A DNA stretch of 64,000 bases from JAFDBW01 sp963723355 (GCA_963723355.1 CAVRQQ010000005.1:1-64000), one strand, 5' to 3'; shown: positions 1 through 12,714, counted from the stretch's first letter. The notes: generated by a model not told the origin, from the sequence alone. Numbers and translations are program-made.

Positions 1-1031
1 TCAACAACCATTTGCCCGTCGATCCGGTTCTCGACGGGGCCGTAACGATTTCCAAGACGTCGTCGCTGATCAACGTCAGCAAGGGCAGCTGGTCCCGTAT
101 ACCATCACCTTCACAAACCATTACAGTGCACCACTCTTCGATATCGGCATCATCGACACCTTCCCGTTGGGTTTCAAATACGTGGAGGGTTCCGGCTCGA
201 TCTGAATGGAGCAGTCCGCAAGAACCGCAAGTTGTCGGCCGACAGTTGATCTGGGACGGTATCGACCTGCGAGTTTGACGACAAGCAGACTCTGCAACTG
301 CTTGCTGCGTGGTTGGTGCCGGCGTCACCGAGGATGAGTATGTCAACCGGGCCCAGGTCGATTCAATACGGCGACCCAGAAGAGCGGTGTCCGGTATTGC
401 AACCGCCACTGTGCGGAGTCGTCCCGATCCGACCTTCGATTGCACGGACATGATCGGCAAGGTCTTCGACGACCGGAACCTGAGTGGTCAGCAAGACCCG
501 GGAGAAGAAGGTCTTCCTGGCGTCCAGGTGGTCACGGCCCGTGGATTGATCGGCTACCACGGACCAGCACGGCCGCTTCCATATCACCTGTGCCATGGTC
601 CCGGATGAGGATCGCGGCAGCAATTTCATCCTGAAACTCGACGACCATACCTTGCCGACCGGGTATCGCTTGAGCACTGAGAACCCGAGGGTCCAGCGGG
701 TCACTCGCGGCAAGATGATGAAGTTCAACTTCGGAGCCACCATTCATCGTGTGGTCAGTCTGGATTTCGCCGACGGGGTGTTTGAACCCGAGAAGACCGA
801 GTTGCGCGTGCAATGGCATGCGAAACTGCGGGTGTTGATCGAAGAACTGAAAAAGGCCCCGTCGGTCTTGCGTTTGTCCTACCTGGCTGATGTCGAGCGG
901 GAAAGCCTGGTAGCATGACCGTCTTGAGGCTCTGCGAGATGAAATTGCCCACTTATGGGATCTTGCCGGATGGAGACTATCCGCTCTCTGTTGAAACCGA
1001 AGTGTTCTGGCGACGTGGAGGTCCACCATGA
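1..1031 (+). pseudogene. 3' end of a large DUF11/SdrD-B-like surface protein, heavily frameshifted
   Basis: Reading across frames recovers the end of a large repeat-type surface protein. A DUF11-like strand-rich module (residues resembling PYTITFTN and IIDTFP, then GRQLIWDGIDL) is followed by an SdrD-B/Cna-B-like module (TFDCTDMIGKVFDDRN, then GLPGVQVVTARG) and a conserved tail ending ETEVFWRRGGPP. The stop TGA (1029-1031) overlaps the ATG of the next gene, so the two genes are coupled. The reading frame changes several times in the first 400 bases and again near 552, 912 and 962; at the last three sites one extra base explains the shift. The gene continues beyond the left edge. Such proteins are secreted, large and often cell-surface. 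Real decay and sequencing error cannot be told apart here. Confidence 0.7.
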
Positions 1032-4000
1032 TCGCCCGAACCCAACCCATAGTAAGTTGTCTCGCCAAGAGATTCCATGGACTCATCACGCTGAATGCGC
1101 GCTTTGCCATACTTTTGTGGGCGGCCATGTCCCTGAGTGCGATTTTGGCCAGCAATGCGGTTGCCTCCCCGGATTGGTGGTCGATCGATTCCAATAGCGC
1201 CCTGGAAGCGGGCACGCGTGGTGAGTCTGTGGAACAGCACCTGTCGACCGACATGGATTACACTCTCTGGACTCATGATCCTGCTGCGTTCGATGTGAAC
1301 CAGGGTGACCGCATCGATACGGAGCAGGTCATGGTCCCCGTCGTAAGAACGGTCAAGCTGGACAACCTGGTGCCACCCATCCTGTTTCCGCTCGGCGTTG
1401 CGGAGATCCCGGACAATTACATCACGCTGCTGCGCGGCGTTCTCGACAGCATGCGCGATAAAGACAACGTCGGCTGCATTTTGTCGGTCACACGGACAAC
1501 CTGCCACTATTCGGCGTCCGTCAAGGAACGCTTTGTTGACAATATCGGCTTGTCCAGGGAGCGCGCCGGGACCACTGCCGAATATTTTCAGGCCGCTCTG
1601 GGCCTGCCACCTGAAGCAATTTCCTACGACGGCTTAGGCGAAAGCCAGCCTGTGGCCAGTAACGCAACGGACGAGGGCCGGGCACTCAATCGTCGCGTGG
1701 AAGTCGAAGTCTGGTATGACGTCATCGGTGAGCAGGAGATCGAAAACGAAGTGATCGTCTCTCAGGACGTGAACCGGGTCAAGGTCTGTCGGACCGAAAC
1801 CGTCTGCAAGTTACGCTACAAGGACGGTCATGCCCATCGGGCAAAAATCAGGAACATGGTCCTGCCGTTGAATTATGAACGGGGCATGATCAGGGTGCCG
1901 GAGGAATATCTGGAGACCATCTCACGGGCGATGCACAACCTTGATTCCAAGGACAACCTGGTCATCAAATTCACCGCCTATACCGATTCCGGGGCCTTGA
2001 CGGGACGTGACAAGAGGATTTACGGCAACCATTCAGGATTGTCCAAGGCGGTTGCCCTGCGGGTTGCCCTGGCATCCAAAGACGCACTCGGCCTGTCCGA
2101 CGACGCCATCGAGAGCGAGGGGCTGGGCGCTACGCAGCCGATCGCTTCCAATAATACGGCAATGGGACGATCATTGAACCGTCGCGTTGAAGTCGAATTC
2201 TGGTACGACGATCCTCTTCAGGATTTGCCCGATGAACCACGGTTATGCCCTGATGCAGCAGGCGCTGAGACCATCACGCGCGTCTACGAATCACCTTCAG
2301 GAAGCATCGACCCGCTGCTTTTCCAGAACGGCAAGCCCTATATACCAGAGGGCTACACAACTCATCTGCAGCAGGTCATGGGCGAAATCCCTGACAAGGA
2401 CAATGTGCGGCTGCGCTTTGTCGGCTACGCCAGCAATGACCGGCTGGATCGACGGACCGCAGCGATTTACGGCGATGAGATCGGTTGGTCGACGGCACGC
2501 GCCCATCGCACCTTGCTCGCGGTCACCGAACAAATGGGCTTGGACAAGAACCGTATGGAATTCGAAGGGCGGGGTTTCGTTCAATCAAATGACGTGGTCA
2601 ACACGGGTTTTATCGAATCAGACATCGCTCGTGTTGAAGTACAGGTCATCTACGACGAATTATTCCCGCTCGATGATTATGAAGGGGTAGAAATTACGCG
2701 TCTGAAACGCGAAGTCGAGCCGGCCAATCCGTTCGGCCTGAACCTGATGCGGATCACGGTTGACGGCAAACCGCTTGACGATCCCGGCAAAAGCATCCCG
2801 GATGTGCAGCGATGTACGGACGTTGCCCTGGACCAGGCGAAGATTCAGTTCAAACATGACGGCCTTACCAGTGAACCGCGTCTAAATGTAACCGCCTGGC
2901 CCCGTTCGGTGCGCTACCAGGATGATATCGATACGGAGCAAGTCGAGGACCTCGTCCGTTTCCGCCTCTATACCAATTATCACAGCTTCATCGAGTCTGC
3001 CGAAGTCAGAGTGTTCGACCAACATCAGTCCGTAAACGACACTCCGCTGGCCGTGGTCGAGATGGATGATGTCGGCCAGGCCCAATGGCAGCTTGGCCAG
3101 GAAACCTTCTCCGCACCGGTCCGCCAGTTGAAATACCTGGTGCGTGTCTACGATGCGGACGGCAACTTTGATGAGACGCAACCCCAGCCGTTGTGGGTGG
3201 TCGACGAGGTCGATCCTGCGACTGACCAGACGAACTTCGAGCGTGAACTTCTGGCGGGTTACGGCGAGAGCCGCCTGGCAAAACAAAATATTCCGATTCG
3301 TGGCGGGACCGTCGTGGCACAGGGAACGGCCATTCCCGAAGGTCATGACGTCTGGATGGCCGGCCTGAAAGTCCCGGTGGACGACAATGGCCAATTTGTC
3401 ATGGAAGAAATCTTGCCCGATGGTGCCCACACCGTCGAGGTCGCCGTGCTCGACCAGTCGGGCAACGGTGAACTGTTCCTGCGTGACCTGGAGTTGGAAA
3501 GAAACGACTGGTTCTACGTTGGGATCGCCGATTTGACATTCTCGGCTAACCAGACCGACGACAATGGCGAGTTGCTGGCGCCGGACAAGGACATTTACAA
3601 AAACGATGCGAACCTGGAAGGCCGCCTCGCGTTCTATACCAAAGGCCAGTTCGGTGATGGCTGGGAGTTGAAAGCAAGCGCCGATACCCGGGAAGGCCCG
3701 ATCGACGAGATTTTCTCGAACTTCCTGGATAAATCACCAGAGGCGTTGTTCCGTCGCATCGATCCGAAATATCACTATCCGACCTTTGGTGACGACAGCA
3801 CCGTGACTGAAGATGCACCGACCAACGGCAAATTCTACCTGAGACTGGACAAGGAGAAGAATTACGGCCTGTGGGGCAACTTTGATGTCGCCTATACCGG
3901 CAACGAACTGGCTCAGGTGGATCGTGGCCTGTATGGTGCCAACCTGCATTACCAGGCTTTGGGCACGACCAGTTTCGGCGAAGCGCGCCTGATCGCCGAC

Positions 4001-6191
4001 GGCTTCGCTGCAGACCCGGGCACGGTCGCCGGGCGCGATGAACTCCAGGGCACAGGCGGCTCGCTGTATTACCTGCGCCACCAGGACATTCTCGAGGGCT
4101 CCGACCGCCTGCGAATCGAGATCCGCGACAAGGATTCCGGCATCGTGCTGGGCGTAAAGGACCTCATACCCACTCTCGATTACACCGTGGACTACCTTCA
4201 GGGCCGCATTCTGCTATCCCAACCACTTGAAACGACGGCTGATGACGGTCTGCTGGTCAGATCCACCTCGCTCAGCGGTAATCCGGTTTTCCTGGTCGCA
4301 CGCTACGAGTTTACACCTGGCGTCAATGACCTGGATACGATGGCCACTGGTGGGCAAGTGCAGTATTGGCTAAATGACCACCTCAAAGTTGGCCTGACGG
4401 CCAGCCAGGACTGACGATGAAGACGTCGACACCGACCTCTACGGAGCCGACGTCACGATCCGCAAATCCACAGAGACCTGGATCAAACTCGAAACGGGAC
4501 ATAGCGAAGGGCCCGGTGCGTTTGTAACCCGTTCCATCGACGGTGGCTACGATTTTGACACGCCCGTATTTCCGGACAGTGCTGATGCTGATGCATGGGC
4601 ATACCGTGTCGATACCAGCGTCGGCATGCAAGACCTTCCTGGTAATGGTCGTGGCCACTTCACGCTCTATTACCAGGACACCGAAGCCGGTTACACGGGG
4701 ATGGGCTTGATCACCGACCGGGATGTCACCCAATACGGCGGTACGGCAACTTTCCCGGTGCTGACTTGGTTGAACCTGCATCTCAAAGGCGACCGAGTCA
4801 TGCAGGATGACGGTCTGGAGACCACGACCGCCGAGTTGGATGTGAGCGCCCGTTTCCTGGCCCACTGGACACTGAGTACCGGTCTTCGCCATGACACCCG
4901 CGAAGATAATTCCCCCGAAGTTCCCGAGACCCAGGACGAAGGTGACCGGACTGATGCGATTGTACAACTCCAGTACGACTCTTTATCCCGCTGGACGGCC
5001 TACAGCTTCCTCCAGAGCAGCTTGCAGACAACCGGCGACCGGGATGACAACTTCCGAGCCGGTACTGGAGGCAGTTTTCGGCTGACCAATCGCTTCAACG
5101 TCACCGGAGAGGTGTCCGGCGGTGATCAGGGCGCCGCGGGGACTATCGGCACAGAATACCTTTATAGCGACCGGACCACCCTGTATCTGAACTACGCTCT
5201 TGAAAATGATCGCACTGACAACGGCCTTCGGGCACGAAAGGGGAACCTGACGTCCGGTTTCCGGACGCGCTATTCGGACAGCCTGAGTATGTACGTCGAG
5301 GAACGTTATACCCACGGTAATGTGCCAAGCGGGTTGATGCATTCCACAGGTGTGGATCTGTCGCCTGACGATCGGCTGAATCTGGGTTGCAACCTGGATT
5401 TCGGTACTCTTAAAGAATATCAGACCGGTGCGGAGCTTAAGCGGACAGCAGCCGGTCTCAGGGCAGGTTACGGGTTTGACAGGTTGACCGTCGCCAGCGC
5501 CCTTGAATACCGGGTCGATGACACCGAAGCAGCGGACACCAGCACTTCGAAGCGCACAACCTGGCTGGTCAAGCTGGATCTTAAATATCAGGTCTTTGCT
5601 GACTGGCGGCTGATCAGCAAGCTGAATTATGCCTATAGCGACAGTTCTGAGGGGCAGCAGTACAACGGTGAATTTACAGAAGTGGTGCTTGGATATGCCT
5701 ATCGTCCGGTCCACAACGACCGTCTCAATGCACTCGTCAAATACACCTATTTTTACGATCTCCCTGCCTACGAGCAGGTCAGTACGCCCAATGCAGGCGC
5801 CGGCGTGAGCCAGCGCAGCCATATCGCCTCGATAGATTTGACCTATGATCTGACACAACGCTGGACCATTGGTGGCAAATACGCCTACCGCCTGGGTGAG
5901 GTCAGCCTGGACCGTGACGACCCGGACTACTTTAAAAGCAATGCTCATCTCGGCATCGTTCGGCTCGACTGGCATGCTCTGCGTCGTTGGGATGCCATGA
6001 TTGAGGGCCGGGTCCTGAACTTGCCGGACGCCGAGGATCAACTAAGCGGCATGGTCCTGGCGATCTACCGGCACATCGGAGACAACCTCAAGTTGGGGAT
6101 TGGCTATAACTTCAGCAGATTTTCAGATGATTTAACCGATTACGACTATGACCACCAGGGATTGTTTATCAACCTGGTCGGCAAGATCTAA
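1028..6191 (+). CDS. giant OmpA-module outer-membrane beta-barrel protein (one frameshift)
   Basis: The protein begins with a signal-like hydrophobic segment (about residues 25-45). It then has three OmpA-like repeats, each with a stretch such as DKDNV...GxGxxQPxASNxTxxGRxLNRRVEVE (residues about 120-230, 270-400 and 420-540), where peptidoglycan binding is expected. A middle Ig/beta-sandwich region follows, and then a long C-terminal half rich in alternating aromatic strands (GQFGDGWELKASADT, GLWGNFDVAYTG) that looks like an outer-membrane barrel. The frame is broken at about 4412, where removing one base in GGACTGACGATG restores it. The barrel then runs on to 6191, giving about 1,720 residues. 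It sits directly after the DUF11-type protein by an ATGA overlap. It probably forms the outer-membrane part of the envelope machine encoded downstream. Confidence 0.75.
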
Positions 6192-6203
6192 AAGGAGGAA
6201 CGC

Positions 6204-6788
6204 ATGATTAAGACAATGTTTTCATACCACGATTCGAAGCAGGTGCGGTTCATAACTGCCATCAGCAAATGGTTGATAGTTGTTTTCGGGGTTTCGATGC
6301 TCATGATGAGCGTCAACGCCCGCGCGGAAGAGATCTCGAAGAAACAGATCAAGGGCCTTGACGAACAGGTTCAGGAGATCAAAAGCGACGTTCTGGCGAT
6401 CGCCGCAGAACTCAATCATTTGGAAGAAAGACTCCTTTATCCTTCGAATACCCAGGTGGCAGTGTTCGTCTCGCTCAAAGCGGATGACGCATTTCTGCTG
6501 GATTCTTTGGAGCTCCGCATGAACGGCGAAGCCGTGGCCTATCATCTGTACAGTTACAAGGAGCTGGAAGCCCTTAAAAAGGGTGGGGTGCAACGGATCT
6601 ATACCGGCAATCTCAGTTCGGGAAAACACGAGGTGCAGGTGACCATGCTCGGTAAGTCCAAGGGTGGTAGTGATCTCAGTCACAGTGAGAGTTTCTGGAT
6701 TGAGAAAACCGTCCGACCCAAGGCTGTTGAAATTAATCTTGCCAGTCCCGGCCTGGCTAATGAGGCCATCGAACTCAAAGAGCTCTAA
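6204..6788 (+). CDS. secreted coiled-coil protein of the envelope cluster
   Basis: This 194-residue protein has an N-terminal hydrophobic segment ending NARA|EE (about residues 22-42), consistent with a signal peptide or anchor. A short heptad-like coiled coil follows (about 45-80, KQIKGLDEQVQEIKSDVLAI), and then a beta-rich domain in which a bound element is measured out (LELRMNGEAVAYHLYSY, GKHEVQVTMLG). The start is fixed by a near-perfect Shine-Dalgarno AAAGGAGG about 6 bases before the ATG. Comparable proteins sit beside TPR proteins and ExbB/ExbD genes in related bacteria, but I cannot name a characterised family. The role is inferred to be periplasmic and structural. Confidence 0.7.
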   Translation: MIKTMFSYHDSKQVRFITAISKWLIVVFGVSMLMMSVNARAEEISKKQIKGLDEQVQEIKSDVLAIAAELNHLEERLLYPSNTQVAVFVSLKADDAFLLDSLELRMNGEAVAYHLYSYKELEALKKGGVQRIYTGNLSSGKHEVQVTMLGKSKGGSDLSHSESFWIEKTVRPKAVEINLASPGLANEAIELKEL

Positions 6789-6791
6789 TTC

Positions 6792-8724
6792 ATGATCAGA
6801 CGACTTTCCATATTCCTGCTGGCAGGTTTGATGTGTCTCGGTGCAACGACGGCGACTGCCGTTGCTGCAGATCAAGACACAGCGGGCCGGATCAGTACGA
6901 CTGCACCCCGGGAATTGCAGGATCTCTTTTACGGAGAGATCCTCTTCCTGGCATTCCAGGATGACTGGTTTGATGCGATCTCACGACTGGATACGGAGCT
7001 CGGGCAAGTCTATCAACTCGACCAGCCGGAACTCGACAGCCTGTACACGCATCTTTACCAGGCTGAATTCGCGCTGGGTGATTTCGAGTTGGCCTACCGA
7101 ATGCATCATCGCGCCGGACGCGCTCTGCAGGCAGTGATTGATGGCAACGTGTCCGAAGCCGTGAAAAATCATGCCCTTTATCGTCTGGCCCGGATCTTTT
7201 TCCAGAAGGATCAGCCGGTCAATGCGCTGCACGCGATCGAACGCATTCAGGGCGATCTGCCTGAAGATATCGAGCTGGATGTGGCGTTTCTCCAGGCGCA
7301 GATTTACATGGCGATCGGTCGCAATACCGATGCCGTGCAGATCCTCGAGAGACTCGTGGATGACGAGGAATTAGAAGGTTTTGCATCCTACAACCTGGGC
7401 ATCGCCCTGCTTCGTGACGGTAACCAACAGGTGGGTAGGCTTTATCTCGACCTGACCGGACAGCTCGAGAGCAGTCTTCCGGCCACGCTTGCAATCAAAG
7501 ACAAGGCAAATCTCGTGCTTGGCTACAAGCTTCTCGAGGAAAACGACCCCGCCGGTGCACAACAGGTGCTCGAACGGGTCCGCCTGAACGGCGTCTTCTC
7601 CAACCGAGCGCTACTTGGTTGGGGATGGGCTGACGCGGCACAGGGACAGTTTGCCCGATCCCTTGTACCATGGACCATGCTGGCCGAACGACAAGTGACC
7701 GACGCGTCTGTGCAGGAAGCCCTGCTGGCGCTGCCGTACTCTTATGGCAAGCTGGAGCGTTATGGCAAAGCCGCCGTGTTGTATGGCCATGCCCTGGAAA
7801 CGTTCAGCAACGAAGTTGATCGTCTCAGCGCCTCGATCAAAAGCATCCGGAAGGGGCGTTTCCTTGAGGTCCTGGTACGGCCGGAATTAGCAGCAGGATG
7901 CCAGCTGGGTGATCCGCCTGCGCAATCTTTCCGAGACGCCGGAAACCTATTACCTGATCGAATTGATGGCTTCGCATGATTTCCAGGAGTCTCTGAAAAA
8001 CTATGTCGATCTCGAAGAACTGCGCAAAAGACTGGTGACCTGGGAGCGTGACCTCGACGCCTTTGAACAACTGATTGAAAACCGCCGGGATTATTACGAA
8101 CCCCTGTTGCCGATGATCGACAAAACGTTCCGGGAGCTCGACTCGCAAATGCGCCTGCGACGGGAGCAGCGTGAACACATCGACAAAAAACTGAGAGCCA
8201 TGCTGTCGGCGCCGCGGCCTGACTATCTGGCTACCGCCGAGGAGCGGTTGATCGCATTGCAGCTTGATCATCTTGAGCGTCAATTGACTTTTGACGGCAG
8301 ACCTGCTCCGCGGATGATCGAAGAACGCATCAAGCGCCTACGGGGCGTCCTGACCTGGCAAATCCATACCGATTACGATCGGCGTTTGACCGAGGCCTAT
8401 CATCATCTGCATGCCTTGAACGCCGACATGGTACGGCTGGAGAAGCAATACGCGTCTTTTGTGCGCACGCGCCAGGCCGCCACTCTGAGTTACCAGGGAT
8501 ACGACGATACGATCCGTCGACAACGGCAATTGATCAGGACTGCCAAGGACGAGGTCGGGACATTGATGGCAAGGCAGGGCCACTTACTGGAGGTGATGGC
8601 CGTCACCGAACTGGAAAGTCGCAGGGACCGACTGGATGCGTTCATTGTCAAGACACGCTTTGCCCTTGCAGACAGTTACGACCGTGCTGCCAGGGTCCAG
8701 GGCATGGAAAGAGTGGAGCAATGA
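6792..8724 (+). CDS. secreted TPR/coiled-coil protein (one frameshift)
   Basis: A signal peptide (residues about 1-26, ending AVAA|DQD) precedes a series of TPR-like helical pairs through about residue 360 (for example ALYRLARIFFQKDQPVNALHAI). The frame then breaks near 7888. Dropping one base there joins it to a second frame that opens with DASWVIRLRNLSETPETYYL and continues as a long charged coiled-coil region to the TGA at 8722-8724. The whole protein is about 640 residues. It starts three bases after the previous stop, and its own stop overlaps the next ATG (ATGA). TPR plus coiled coil in the periplasm suggests a scaffold for the ExbB/ExbD-energised complex. Confidence 0.7.
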
Positions 8725-11700
8725 GATTTCGACTTTTGTTGTGCACTATACCGCTGGTTTTCTCCGCCTGTTCGACCATCGACCAGCAGGGGACCATTGC
8801 CGAACTGCGCAACAAGCAGATCGAGATTACGGATCAGCGCCTTGAAGGTGGACTTGAAAAAGCGATGTTAAGCTATCACAATTTCCTGGTTGAAGCTCCT
8901 GATTCTGCGTTGGCGCCGGAAGCGATTCGCCGCCTTGCTGACTTGAAGGTGGAGAAAGAATACGGCCTGCTTACATTGAACAAAGATCAGGCTGATCGCA
9001 TCCCGCCTGCCGCTCTCACCGCTCATGAAACAGCCTTGGTTGCCGATCTCGATCCAACCCGCATGTCGGACTTGCCAACAGGTCCGGGCGAGTCGGATAC
9101 GGATTTCGCCCAGCGCGCGTCTGACCTCCAGGGGATAGAGCCACCTGGCAGAGACACAGAAGAATCACACCGGGGCCCTCTCGATCTCGAACGTGCCGGC
9201 CCACTCGAAGCGATCACTCTTTACCGGAAACTGCTGAACGAATACCCACTCTACGACCGTAACGATCAGGTATTGTACCAGATGTCGCGTGCCTACGAAG
9301 AGCTGGGCCAGATCGAGGACGCGATGACAGTCATGAACAACCTGGTCCGCGACTACCCGCAATCTCCCTATATCGACGAAGTACAGTTCCGACGTGCAGA
9401 ATTTTACTTTACCCGACGGCAGTACCTGGACGCAGAAGAGGCTTATCTGGCGATCGCTTCGATCGGGGAAAGCTCATCCTTCTACCCGTTTGCCCTCTAC
9501 AAGCTGGGATGGACGTTCTACAAGCAGGAATTATATGAGGACGCCCTGGACAATTTCATCGCGTTGCTCGATTACAAGGTCTCAGTAGGCTACGACTTTG
9601 AGCAAACCGATGACGAGACGGAACGCAAACGGATCGAGGACACCTTCCGCGTCATCAGCTTGAGCTTCTCATCCCTCGGCGGGGCCGACATCGTCGCCGC
9701 ATATTTCTCCAGGCAGGGTACCCGCCGCTACGAAGATCTCGTCTACAGTAACCTGGGCGAATACTACTTCGATAAACGCCGCTACAGCGATGCGAATGCG
9801 ACCTACAGTGCATTTGTCATGCGCAATCCGCTGCACTTTAAAGCACCGAACTTCCAGATGCGGATTGTCGAGATCAATACGATCGGCGGCTTCCCCAGTC
9901 TGGTCCTGGAATCGAAGAAGGACTTTGCCAACAGCTACGGCCTTGAGGCGGAATATTGGGATTATTTCGATGCGAATGAGCGTCCGGAGGTCCTGACCGA
10001 TCTCAAGCTCAACCTGAAAGACCTGGCCAATCACTATCATGCGCTGTATCAGAACAAGGAGCTTAAAGAGGACCAGCCGGCCCATTTCGAAGAAGCGCTG
10101 CACTGGTACCGCGAACTCCTTGTCTCGTTCCCGCAGGATGATGACTCGCCGGCGATCAATTATCAAATGGCCGACCTGCTGCTGGAAAACCACTCTTTCG
10201 ACCAGGCCGCTCTGGAATATGAAAAGACCGCCTATGAGTATCCGAGTCACGAAAAGTCTTCCACGGCTGGCTATGCTGCCGTTTATGCGTATCGAGAGTA
10301 TCTCGGCACCGTGGTGCCTGACGCCAAAGACCCGGTCAAACTCGAGATTGTTCGCAGTTCGGTGCGATTTGCCGAAACCTTCCCGGAGCATGACAAGGCG
10401 GCCGTGGTCCTCGGTGCCGCGGTGGACGACCTGTATGACATGGAAGACTATGAGCAGGCCGTGCTCAGGGCAACCCAGCTTGTCGAGTCATTTTCAGAGG
10501 CAGATAGTGAAGTCCTGCGTTCTGCATGGGTTGTTATCGGCCACGCGTCTTACGAACTCGAACGTTATTCCGAAGCGGAACAAGCCTATCTGACTGTCCT
10601 GGAGACGCTGCCAGGCACAGACGAGCGACGTGACGGACTGGTCGATAATCTCGCTGCATCGATTTACCGGCAGGCTGAAAACGCCAATGCCAACAATGAT
10701 TTCCGGACGGCCGCCGATCACTTCCTGCGTATCAGCCGAATGGCGCCGACTTCCGCAATCAGGCCCAATGCAGAGTACGATGCTGCGACTGCGTTGATCC
10801 AGCTGAAGGACTGGACCGCTGCCGCCACCGTGCTGACAGGCTTCCGTCAAAACTTCCCGGACCACGCTCTGCAGCCTGAAGTGACCAAGAAGATCGCTTA
10901 TGTCTATCGGGAAGACGGTCGTCTGGCCCAGGCCGCCAAAGAATACGAACGCATCGAGACGGAAACGGATGACGAAGAGATCCGTCGCGAGGCGCTTTTG
11001 ACCGCTGCAGAGCTTTACGAAGAAGCAGGCGACAGTGCACTCACTCTGGTGGTGTACCAGCGCTACGTGGCCTATTTCAAGGAGCCGATCGAACTGAACA
11101 TCGAGACGCGCAACAAGATCAGTCTCTTGCTCAAAGCCGGTAACGATCATGAGGGCTATCTCAAACAGCTTGAAACAATCGTTATTATCGATGCCACGGC
11201 CGGCGACAAACGTACGGCCCGAACGCGTTACCTTGCATCACACGCCGCACTGGTATTGGCCGAGCGTACTTATGATCGGTTTGTGGCTGTTCGGCTCGTC
11301 AATCCACTTGAAACCAATTTGCGCAACAAACAGGCTCTGATGAAAGAGGTCACACAGCAATTCAACCAGCTGCTGGATTACGAAGTTGCGGAAGTCACTG
11401 CAGCATCAACCTTCTACCTCGCTGAAGTCTATGCCCATTTCAGCATGGCCCTGATGGAGTCTGAGCGACCCGACAATCTGACTCCTCTTGAGCTGGAACA
11501 GTACGAGCTGGCCATTGAGGAGCAGGCGTATCCCTTTGAAGAAAAAGCCATCCTTGTCCATGAAAGCAATCTTCAACTCATGTCTCTGGGAATCTTCAAT
11601 ACATGGATTGAAAAGAGCCTGCAAAAGCTGGCCGAGGTCATGCCGGCTCGTTATGACCGCCCGGAAGCTGAAAGCCCGGTCATGATGTCACTCGAATCAT

Positions 11701-11948
11701 ACACTTACGAAATCGAAAGCCAGGCAACACACGACAAGCCTGTCGACGAAGAAAATGCATCTCCTGCTGTTGTTGGTGTTACGGATCAACAGATTCCTCC
11801 AGGGGATGATCAAGAAGCCGCTGGAGCAACAAATGGTTCGCTGAAACAGTCGTTGCCAACGAATATTCAGCCCGCGTTACAGGAAGCTGCGAGCCAGGTC
11901 TCATACGAAAGCGCAGACGCCGTAAAACAACAAAACTCGAAGCCATAG
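8721..11948 (+). CDS. large TPR outer-membrane lipoprotein
   Basis: This 1,075-residue lipoprotein has a short hydrophobic leader and lipobox VFSAC, so Cys16 or so becomes the lipidated N-terminus. Many TPR-like units follow, with the YP(x)SPYIDEVQFRRAEFYF and YPFALYKLGWTFYKQELY style of helix pairs, very like the TolA-binding/YbgF and Glt TPR families. The last 120 residues are Ser/Pro/Gln-rich and look disordered. It overlaps the preceding gene by ATGA. Its length and placement match the big TPR components of Agl/Glt-type machines, where they bridge the periplasm between the outer membrane and the inner-membrane motor. That role here is inferred. Confidence 0.8.
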   Translation: MRFRLLLCTIPLVFSACSTIDQQGTIAELRNKQIEITDQRLEGGLEKAMLSYHNFLVEAPDSALAPEAIRRLADLKVEKEYGLLTLNKDQADRIPPAALTAHETALVADLDPTRMSDLPTGPGESDTDFAQRASDLQGIEPPGRDTEESHRGPLDLERAGPLEAITLYRKLLNEYPLYDRNDQVLYQMSRAYEELGQIEDAMTVMNNLVRDYPQSPYIDEVQFRRAEFYFTRRQYLDAEEAYLAIASIGESSSFYPFALYKLGWTFYKQELYEDALDNFIALLDYKVSVGYDFEQTDDETERKRIEDTFRVISLSFSSLGGADIVAAYFSRQGTRRYEDLVYSNLGEYYFDKRRYSDANATYSAFVMRNPLHFKAPNFQMRIVEINTIGGFPSLVLESKKDFANSYGLEAEYWDYFDANERPEVLTDLKLNLKDLANHYHALYQNKELKEDQPAHFEEALHWYRELLVSFPQDDDSPAINYQMADLLLENHSFDQAALEYEKTAYEYPSHEKSSTAGYAAVYAYREYLGTVVPDAKDPVKLEIVRSSVRFAETFPEHDKAAVVLGAAVDDLYDMEDYEQAVLRATQLVESFSEADSEVLRSAWVVIGHASYELERYSEAEQAYLTVLETLPGTDERRDGLVDNLAASIYRQAENANANNDFRTAADHFLRISRMAPTSAIRPNAEYDAATALIQLKDWTAAATVLTGFRQNFPDHALQPEVTKKIAYVYREDGRLAQAAKEYERIETETDDEEIRREALLTAAELYEEAGDSALTLVVYQRYVAYFKEPIELNIETRNKISLLLKAGNDHEGYLKQLETIVIIDATAGDKRTARTRYLASHAALVLAERTYDRFVAVRLVNPLETNLRNKQALMKEVTQQFNQLLDYEVAEVTAASTFYLAEVYAHFSMALMESERPDNLTPLELEQYELAIEEQAYPFEEKAILVHESNLQLMSLGIFNTWIEKSLQKLAEVMPARYDRPEAESPVMMSLESYTYEIESQATHDKPVDEENASPAVVGVTDQQIPPGDDQEAAGATNGSLKQSLPTNIQPALQEAASQVSYESADAVKQQNSKP

Positions 11949-11962
11949 GTTGGGAACGAATC

Positions 11963-12674
11963 ATGGACTCCAATTACATGCATTTTAAACAGGGCAGGGG
12001 GGCAGGACGGTCACGGACAGGACATTTGATAGGTCTTGTCGGGTTGGTGATTCTGGTTTCGTTTGCCGCCGGTTGTGCTGTGGCCAAGCCTCCGGCATCG
12101 AAGGCAATTACAGAGCAAAAGCCATGCTGAAAAGAAAAAGGTCATCGCCCGTCTCGAAGGGGGACGGACAGGGTTCGTCATCACAGAAACCCCGAAGTTT
12201 TTAACGACGTGGAGTACCGATTTCGAGCGAGCCGTTGCCCTGATGCAAGAGGGCAAGGAAAAACAGGCCATGCCAATTCTTGAAGAGATTGTTCGTCAAT
12301 CACCGGGTGTTACCGCTCCGTATATCAATTTGGCGATGATCTATCGGCATGCTGAGCAATATGAACAGGCTGAAAAACTGCTCCAGGAAGCACTAAAGCT
12401 GGTGCCCGGCCATCCCGTGGCGAACAACGAATACGGATTGGTGCTGCGTCAAACAGGCCGGTTTGAAGAAGCCCGCGAGGTTTACGAGGCCACGTTGCAG
12501 ATGTTTCCCGAATACCTGCCCGTACATCGCAACCTCGGGATTCTCTGCGAACTGTATCTCGGTGATACGGCGTGCGCTGTTGAGCAATACACGATCTACA
12601 GCAAGGCGAAGCCTGATAATCAGACCGTGGCGTTATGGATTGCAGATTTGAATCTGCGGATCGGCAGCAATTAA
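11963..12674 (+). CDS. TPR lipoprotein (one frameshift near the N-terminus)
   Basis: From the ATG at 11963 the first frame reads a basic N-terminus, a hydrophobic stretch and a lipobox FAAGC, then stops at TGA 12128-12130. Skipping one base in the A-rich run near 12115 joins it to the frame that ends at 12674. That frame carries about four TPR units (EKQAMPILEEIVRQSPGV, EQAEKLLQEALKLVPGHP, FEEAREVYEATLQMFPEY). The reconstructed protein is about 236 residues. A shorter translation from 12063 is unlikely because it lacks the lipoprotein signal. It belongs to the same run of plus-strand envelope genes. Confidence 0.7.
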
Positions 12675-12714
12675 AGGGGCAACACAAGACAGGCGACCTG
12701 TCGGAGGATGACGG

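Noticed and set aside
1..1027. Three separate short genes (12-278, 309-608, 595-918)
   Set aside because: They are consecutive pieces of one conserved protein seen through frameshifts, sharing one order with known relatives.
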